This document shows, piece by piece, positions 59,451 through 64,000 of a DNA stretch of 64,000 bases. The first letter of the stretch is position 1. Every line of letters starts with the position of its first letter. This DNA comes from Chara braunii. Lineage: Eukaryota; Streptophyta; Charophyceae; Charales; Characeae. The position numbers and the translations under genes are program-made. The DNA is taken from NCBI GenBank assembly GCA_003427395.1, contig BFEA01000286.1:1202881-1266880 (forward strand), given 5' to 3'. Below the pieces are notes generated by a model, which was given only the letters and a program-made list of their open reading frames with translations, had not been told where the DNA came from and did no database searches.

Positions 59451-59809
59451 AATACGGTATTCCTGACTTAAGAGACTTGGAGGAAATAAAAGAGAAATAG
59501 TAGGATATGAAATAGAAGGAGAGGAGGTATTATGATGAGATGTTTAGATATTTGACTAAGAGTGGGGGCCTCTTTTGTACGGTTGTGTAAAAACAGGATA
59601 TCGGATGAATCCTGGTTTGTGGTTTGCGGACAAGTACTTCCTTATTAACTTGCCCGAGCAAGAAGACGGAGAAATTAAAATGACATTGCCTCGACGAAGG
59701 ACAGGAAGGGGACGAGATAGACGTATGATGTGGGATATCGATAGGGCCGGAAGCATTTCTCTGGATAGAAACTGGTTGGACAACAAGCGAAAGAAATGCG
59801 ATAGTAAAA

Positions 59810-60352
59810 GTGACCTTGTACCTTTTAAACCTCCTTTGGAAGACGAATGTGATTGACCTTGCCGTAGGAGAGAGTCGCCCCATTTCCAAGTACATTCTGA
59901 TCGTAGGACTAACCCTTGAGGCATTCGCTCGAAAGGTGTATTGGGGAAAAGAAGGAGTAGTTATACAGTCAATTGAAGTCAGGTGGGCAACTGAATTCAT
60001 CTATCCGACGACGAACATCAAAGCTACTTTTCTGAAGTTCATTATAGAAGAGGTCTTTTGGGGAGTAGAAAACGTAGAACGAGAGGTGCTCGCAACATGA
60101 TCGGTACCTGATATGGGTTTCGTTGTCTAATGTTTGTACTTAGAGATGAGGCCGAAATTGGATGGAAAAAACTTTTATAACGTTTTGTCTATCATAAATA
60201 CATACCTACAAATCTATCGCTTGGAGGATCAGTTGACATATTGGCACAAACTCTGTAAGGAAGTACGCATTGAGATCTTTCTAGATGATATTCCCTTCTT
60301 GTTTGGTATGCTTAGAAGTTTTTGGTACGGAGATTTTGTGACTCTGGATTAA
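59810..60352 (+). pseudogene. Unrecognised protein module, copy B
   Basis: A frame at 59810-60097 has IEVRWATEFIYPTTNIKATF and FIIEEVFWGVENVEREVLA. A second at 60134-60349 begins MRPKLDGKNFYNVLSIINTY and continues LQIYRLEDQLTYWHKLCKEV. These align with copy A at VR.A..F..PTT, FI..E.F.G...VER and YLED...YW..L. The two copies are about 870 bp apart and strongly diverged. PKLDGKNF resembles the start of some retrotransposon gag proteins, but this is weak. Confidence 0.5.
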
Positions 60353-60569
60353 TTTACTAAAACGTGGAAGAACCCAATAAATACTACTGCAGACACAAAG
60401 GGATGTTTTTCACAAAAGATTCAATTGTTAGTATTTAGTAATAGATAAGGTAAGAGTTGCTATAAGAAAGAAGTCTTGTCGTGACATAAGATGGCTCCGG
60501 TGGTCGTTTTGTGTGTCTTAACAGATTTAACTCTCTGACGGAAGAAAAAAAAAAAAAAGAGTGACATTG

Positions 60570-61298
60570 GCGAGGATATTATCAATGGGGGACCACCGCC
60601 GATCACCGCAACTGAAATCGTAAACTTACTAGAGAAAATGACGGTCAAAATGTCCCAATTACCAAAGATAGAAATCTTTCTTTTTAAAGGCGAAAGAGTG
60701 TCCCACTGACTGAAACTCCTCGACCAGATATTCAACTAACCGACCTCTGTAGAAACGTTTGCCCAAGTATATGAATATGTATGGTGGGAGTTTAGCCTGG
60801 GTGTAGAAGAAGTCGCAAAATAATCCAATGAAAATTGGATAGAGTTTAAGAAAGGGTTACAAAGGAAGTTCAAACTGGTAGACGGTCTGCTCTTGGTCGA
60901 GCATTTTTACAACATGAACCGGGACGATTTCACCACAATAGGTGCATTTACCAATGCTTTTGAGAAAACAGCCGAAACAGTCCTAAGATTGTCAGAGGAG
61001 ATGCAGTGTATTGTTTTCTTGAAAAACGTTTTCCGGGTATGAGGCCATGAAGTTGACTCGAGGAGGAGCCGCGGGTAAAAAAACGACCTGGGAAACTATT
61101 AAGAGCAATATTGCAACATGGGTTCTTGACCAAGTATTTCACCACCAAGTTAAAGTGGAAAGGAGGAAAAGGAAGGCAGTAGGTACTATTCAGGGAACGG
61201 ACAATGCATTAGGAGTTTTGAGTAACACGGTAAACGAGATAAAGGAATTAAAGGAGAAGGTGTCGCTAGGAAAGGTGTTGACAGTTACGCTGTCATAG
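60570..61298 (+). pseudogene. Gag-like retroelement relic (second type)
   Basis: Several short frames read ITATEIVNLLEKMTVKMSQL, PKIEIFLFKGERVSH, ETFAQVYEYVWWEFSLGVEE, WIEFKKGLQRKFKLVDGLLL, MNRDDFTTIGAFTNAFEKTA and TWETIKSNIATWVLDQVFHH. This order (PKIE.F.FKGERVS, then YVW, F..G.Q+KF.L.DGLL, DFTT.GAF) matches gag proteins I remember from charophyte retrotransposons (memory, not a search). Stops after VSH, IFN and EVAK show that it is dead. Confidence 0.6.
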
Positions 61299-61299
61299 C

Positions 61300-61560
61300 A
61301 AACACCCTTACAAAGGTATTTGTCGTCCTTTTTAAAGGTCGCACTGATGCATCCTTGATCAACATAATGCGTTGATGGGGCAAATCCCTTCAGAGCGCTC
61401 ACCTCAGCAACCTCACTCTTGGCGAGACCCCGAGTAAAATATGGATAGATTAGAGAGTGTGTGGGGCACGCATTACTGCATTGCATTGTGAGATAGCCAT
61501 TCGTCATCGGCAACACCAGGCCGGCGGAAGATGCCAAAGCCATAGGGCCCAACTACGTTC
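61300..61560 (-). other. Unrecognised minus-strand frame
   Basis: An open frame (61190-61552) contains LIYPYFTRGLAKSEVAEVSA and CISATFKKDDKYLCKGVCYD. It may be coding debris from another element. I recognise no family and saw no intact gene. Confidence 0.3.
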
Positions 61561-61899
61561 TCTGTAGTTTTTCTTTTTGGTTATATTTTTCATTTATTTT
61601 ATAGAGAACAACTTTACTTCGCAAACCGTCTCGGCCTCCAGCGGGACACGTCACAAACAGGATGAAACCTTTACCTTGCTCATATGCGGGAAGTTTATGT
61701 TGGACGACTTGTCGAAAGGCGAGGCGTTGACAAACTTAATATGGGGGAAAGTCGAAAGTTCGACAAAATATGTCGAGCCCCTGACGACCAGGATACCAGG
61801 TAGCTACGATCCTAGGCGCAGGCGGCATCGTGACGTCTCCTGACGACCAGGAGTTTGGTGGGTAGGCCAAGGTGGAGGACTGGTTTGTGCAGTTAGGAC

Positions 61900-62140
61900 C
61901 AATCATCGTCCCGTTGTCGAGCGCATCGGCCCCCGCTCGTGCGGGGGCCCTCCCGACCACATTACGCAGGAGAAACTTAGGCTTTCAACTTTTTAGAGGC
62001 AATTTGGGGACGACACAGTAACTCACGTCAACCCTTCGTCGCTCCGGCTGAGTGCGCCAGCTGTACATCCCGCGGTCCCCTACGACAGGATAGGTTCTCG
62101 CGAGGCACAACTTACCTTCCCTAAGGGTGGTGACACCGCG
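61900..62140 (-). mobile_element. Structured retroelement leader, minus-strand copy
   Basis: Read on the minus strand it has CCTTAGGGAAGGTAAGTTGT, CCTGTCGTAGGGGACCG, GCTGGCGCAC, CGAAGGG and CTCCTGCGTAATGTGGTCGG, in the same order as 56236-56530. At 61928-61949 there is a perfect 9-bp hairpin (GGCCCCCGC-TCGT-GCGGGGGCC) at the position where the other copy folds a different hairpin. No gag frame was recognised downstream on this strand. Confidence 0.65.
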
Positions 62141-62193
62141 ACTATTCATAGGCAAGTTCACACCTACCTAGCTCAAACTTCGGCCTACTTCTA

Positions 62194-62529
62194 ATGATTA
62201 CGATACTGGACTTTCAAGCGACAGGTTTTGGGTTCAAAGTCAACAAGTGGCGATGGAGCGAAGAAGCGAGACAGACAGAGACTGAGGGGTCGAGGGTCTT
62301 AAGGGATTATCCCCTTTGGTTTTGCCGGACGGGCCCAAGCCTGGGTTCGACTGGCAAGACCAAGGGGACGTCGACAGGTCCTCGTCCTCTTCAATTCTAC
62401 TATTTTTATTTATTTTTATTTTTATTTTTCTCCATTTCCCGTTTGTTCACCAGGCCGGAAACTGGCTCCGGGACTGACGTCGAAGAAATACCGAGTGGAG
62501 AAGATGAAAATAACCTTGGAAAAAAATAA
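62194..62529 (+). other. Open frame of uncertain nature
   Basis: A 111-residue frame with a T-rich middle (62400-62435) that could be an intron tail, since pyrimidine-rich sequence precedes CGTTTGTTCACCAG|GCC near 62440-62455. The last part reads RPETGSGTDVEEIPSGEDEN, an acidic stretch that could be from a retroelement. Not recognised. Confidence 0.3.
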
Positions 62530-62805
62530 AATAGGGAGTGTTCGAATTGCCAAGCAAGAAGCAGTAGGGGGACGGCGACTGCATTGTCACCCTTTCGGTT
62601 AAACGTGGAAGTGCTTCCTGCCATGGGCTGCTGAGGACGGCATTTCAGTAGGGAGCGGTGGAGAAATCCATGGGTGGCCACCAAGGAGGCCGAGGGGCTG
62701 AGCGTGTGCCGCTCTTGGCAGGTCCGGGGCCTGTTCGGATCATTGACGGGAACCCACTATCCTTCTCGTTTTGACACACGAACCGAGGAGTTCAAACACA
62801 TGTGA

Positions 62806-63708
62806 GCCGGAGGGTGCTTAGCCCACGAGGTGGAAGAAGCCTCAGTGGCAGGATCCCCCTGCTGATGCACCGTTCGCCGACCCCAATCTGTTGTGAGAAA
62901 TTTGAGTGTGAATAGGCTTGTGGGAACAACAGTTGCGGACCTGAGTTGTACACCCGCAGACTGTTCATGTGGGATCTGTACCTACGTTAGCTCAGTTGGT
63001 ACACCCGCAGACTGTTGAAAAACAGTCCTGTGGGATCACCACCTAAGCAAGCCTACTTGGTACACCCGCGAACTGCTGAGAACAAACCTTTGAAACCAGC
63101 ACCGGCAGGCAAAGATGAGCTGGTGCACCCACAGATTGTTGAGAAACAGTCCTCTGGGATCAGCTCCTACGCAAGCTTAGCTGGTACACCCGCAGGCTGT
63201 TGAGAAACAGTCCTATGGGATCAGCACCTACCTAGCTCAGGTTGGTACCACCGCAGACTGTTGAAAAATAGTCCTGTGGGATGAGCACCTACCTAAGCTC
63301 GATTAGTATACCCAAGAACTGGTGAAATACAGACATGAGTTCGAACTCCTTTGAAGGCAAATGGGTGGGAACTTTACGGCGCAGGTGAAATGTCACTACT
63401 CGTAACAGTGATTTTACTTATTTCTTGAGGTGGAGCTAGGGCTCTGCCCCTGCCTCTCAGTCCAAGGTGCGGGTGCTCGTGGCCTGCCTAATCCATGCGA
63501 AAGACACTGTCAGGTGGGGAGTTTGGCTGATTCGACACATCTATTAGGGCATAACGCAATTGTCCCAAGGTGAGTTCAATGTAGAGACGAGCCTGTGGGT
63601 GCAAAGCCCACGAAGCAGTAGGGTCCTGAGTGGCAGGGACCTCCTGCAGGTGCACCGCCCGCCAATCACGATCTGTTGTGAGAGGTTTGAGTGTGAGCAT
63701 GCCCGTGG
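62806..63708. repeat. ~118-bp direct repeats flanking the tRNA-like array
   Basis: Copies at 62806-62925 and 63591-63708 share GCCCACGA, GTGGCAGG, CTG.(T/A)GGTGCACCG-type sequence, ATCTGTTGTGAGA and TTTGAGTGTGA. They stand in the same orientation on either side of the array at 62949-63352. Confidence 0.8.
62949..63352 (+). repeat. Tandem array of ~61-bp tRNA-like units
   Basis: At least six units start at about 62949, 63001, 63062, 63125, 63186 and 63247, with a decayed one near 63307. A full unit reads TAGCTCAGTTGGTA (perfect tRNA D arm/A box), ACACCCGCA, then a 7-bp hairpin such as GACTGTT-GAAA-AACAGTC, then GTGGGATCAGCACCTAC, which can fold as a 5-bp T-arm-like stem with a 7-base loop. 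No acceptor stem is present. The last unit keeps a B-box-like GAGTTCGAACTCC. The units appear to derive from a tRNA or a tRNA-derived SINE. Confidence 0.82.
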
Positions 63709-64000
63709 CATACCTCAGTTAACACAATCATGAACTGTTGATAAACAGGCTTGATTTCGGACCCAAACGGAACAAGATGGACAAGGTGCCAGGCTTGCGC
63801 GGTACCAATCAGTCCCAATGATGGTACCTCTGGGCTGTCTTTCGCCCCTGCCCTTCGGGACGTCCGAGATTGACATAGATTAGCCAAACTTCTGGGGCCA
63901 GGATGCTGCTTTTTGTTTTCCTTCTTTATTAATTCTGTCCAGAAGGCATAAAAACCCCAATTTCAATTCCCCATTTACTCAATCTCATTGAGAAATGAGC
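63709..64000. other. Right edge, no gene recognised
   Basis: A last tRNA-like hairpin remnant (CTGTTGATAAACAG) stands at 63736-63749. Beyond it I see only short frames and T-rich sequence at 63909-63930. Confidence 0.4.

Noticed and set aside
56871-61298. Intact retrotransposon
   Set aside because: Only gag-like pieces with stops are seen. There is no protease, reverse transcriptase, RNase H or integrase motif and no LTR pair.
62949-63352. CRISPR-like regular spacing
   Set aside because: The whole ~61-bp unit repeats, including the supposed spacers. The context is eukaryotic and there are no cas genes.

Overview
The window looks like nuclear DNA from a green plant-lineage (streptophyte) organism. 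It has very long introns, Arabidopsis-type TTTAGGG repeats, an A-type cyclin with plant-like motifs, plant-type U2 and U6 snRNA relics, and degenerate retroelement gag sequence of a type I remember from charophyte algae such as Chara. The genus is an inference from memory, not a sequence match.

One real protein gene was found and it dominates the window. It is an A-type cyclin on the minus strand, with eight coding exons between 46198 and 1412 joined by consensus GT-AG introns of 0.95 to 11.1 kb. Exon order is 1 (45917-46198), 2 (35707-36157), 3 (27098-27205), 4 (25998-26143), 5 (20733-20825), 6 (9514-9647), 7 (4882-4957), 8 (1412-1488). Phases are consistent at every junction and give 455 codons, from the N-terminal destruction-box region through the first cyclin box into the second. 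The last part of the protein (about 130 residues in the family) lies past the left edge.

The introns carry the rest of positions 1-46 kb. Intron 7 has a ~155-bp minisatellite. Intron 6 has a 33-bp-arm inverted repeat, a ~600-bp CTT/CCT tract, a degraded copy of cyclin exon 6, a 112-bp foldback element and a U2 snRNA relic. Intron 5 has a Nextera mate-pair adapter left in the assembly, a tRNA-Asn(GUU), a 224-bp tandem duplication ending in a foldback, a doubled U6 relic and interstitial telomeric repeats. Intron 1 has a (CT)42 run, several 66-149-bp tandem repeats, a second copy of the 112-bp foldback and about 4.7 kb of nearly pure purine sequence. Introns 2-4 hold mostly short repeats.

From 46.2 to 52.3 kb lie the 5' flank of the cyclin, a GC-rich stretch with diverged direct repeats, and unremarkable sequence up to a 761-base gap (52348-53108). 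After the gap the DNA is more AT-rich and consists of decayed retroelement sequence. It holds two inverted copies of a structured leader (56.2 and 62.0 kb), two gag-like relics (56.9 and 60.6 kb), and two diverged copies of an unrecognised protein module (59.1 and 60.0 kb). The right end (62.8-63.7 kb) holds a striking tandem array of ~61-bp tRNA-like units, each built round a hairpin with a GNRA-type tetraloop, between two direct repeats.

Most long reading frames in the window are artefacts of low-complexity DNA. All exon calls were made by reading the sequence; no alignment or search was run.
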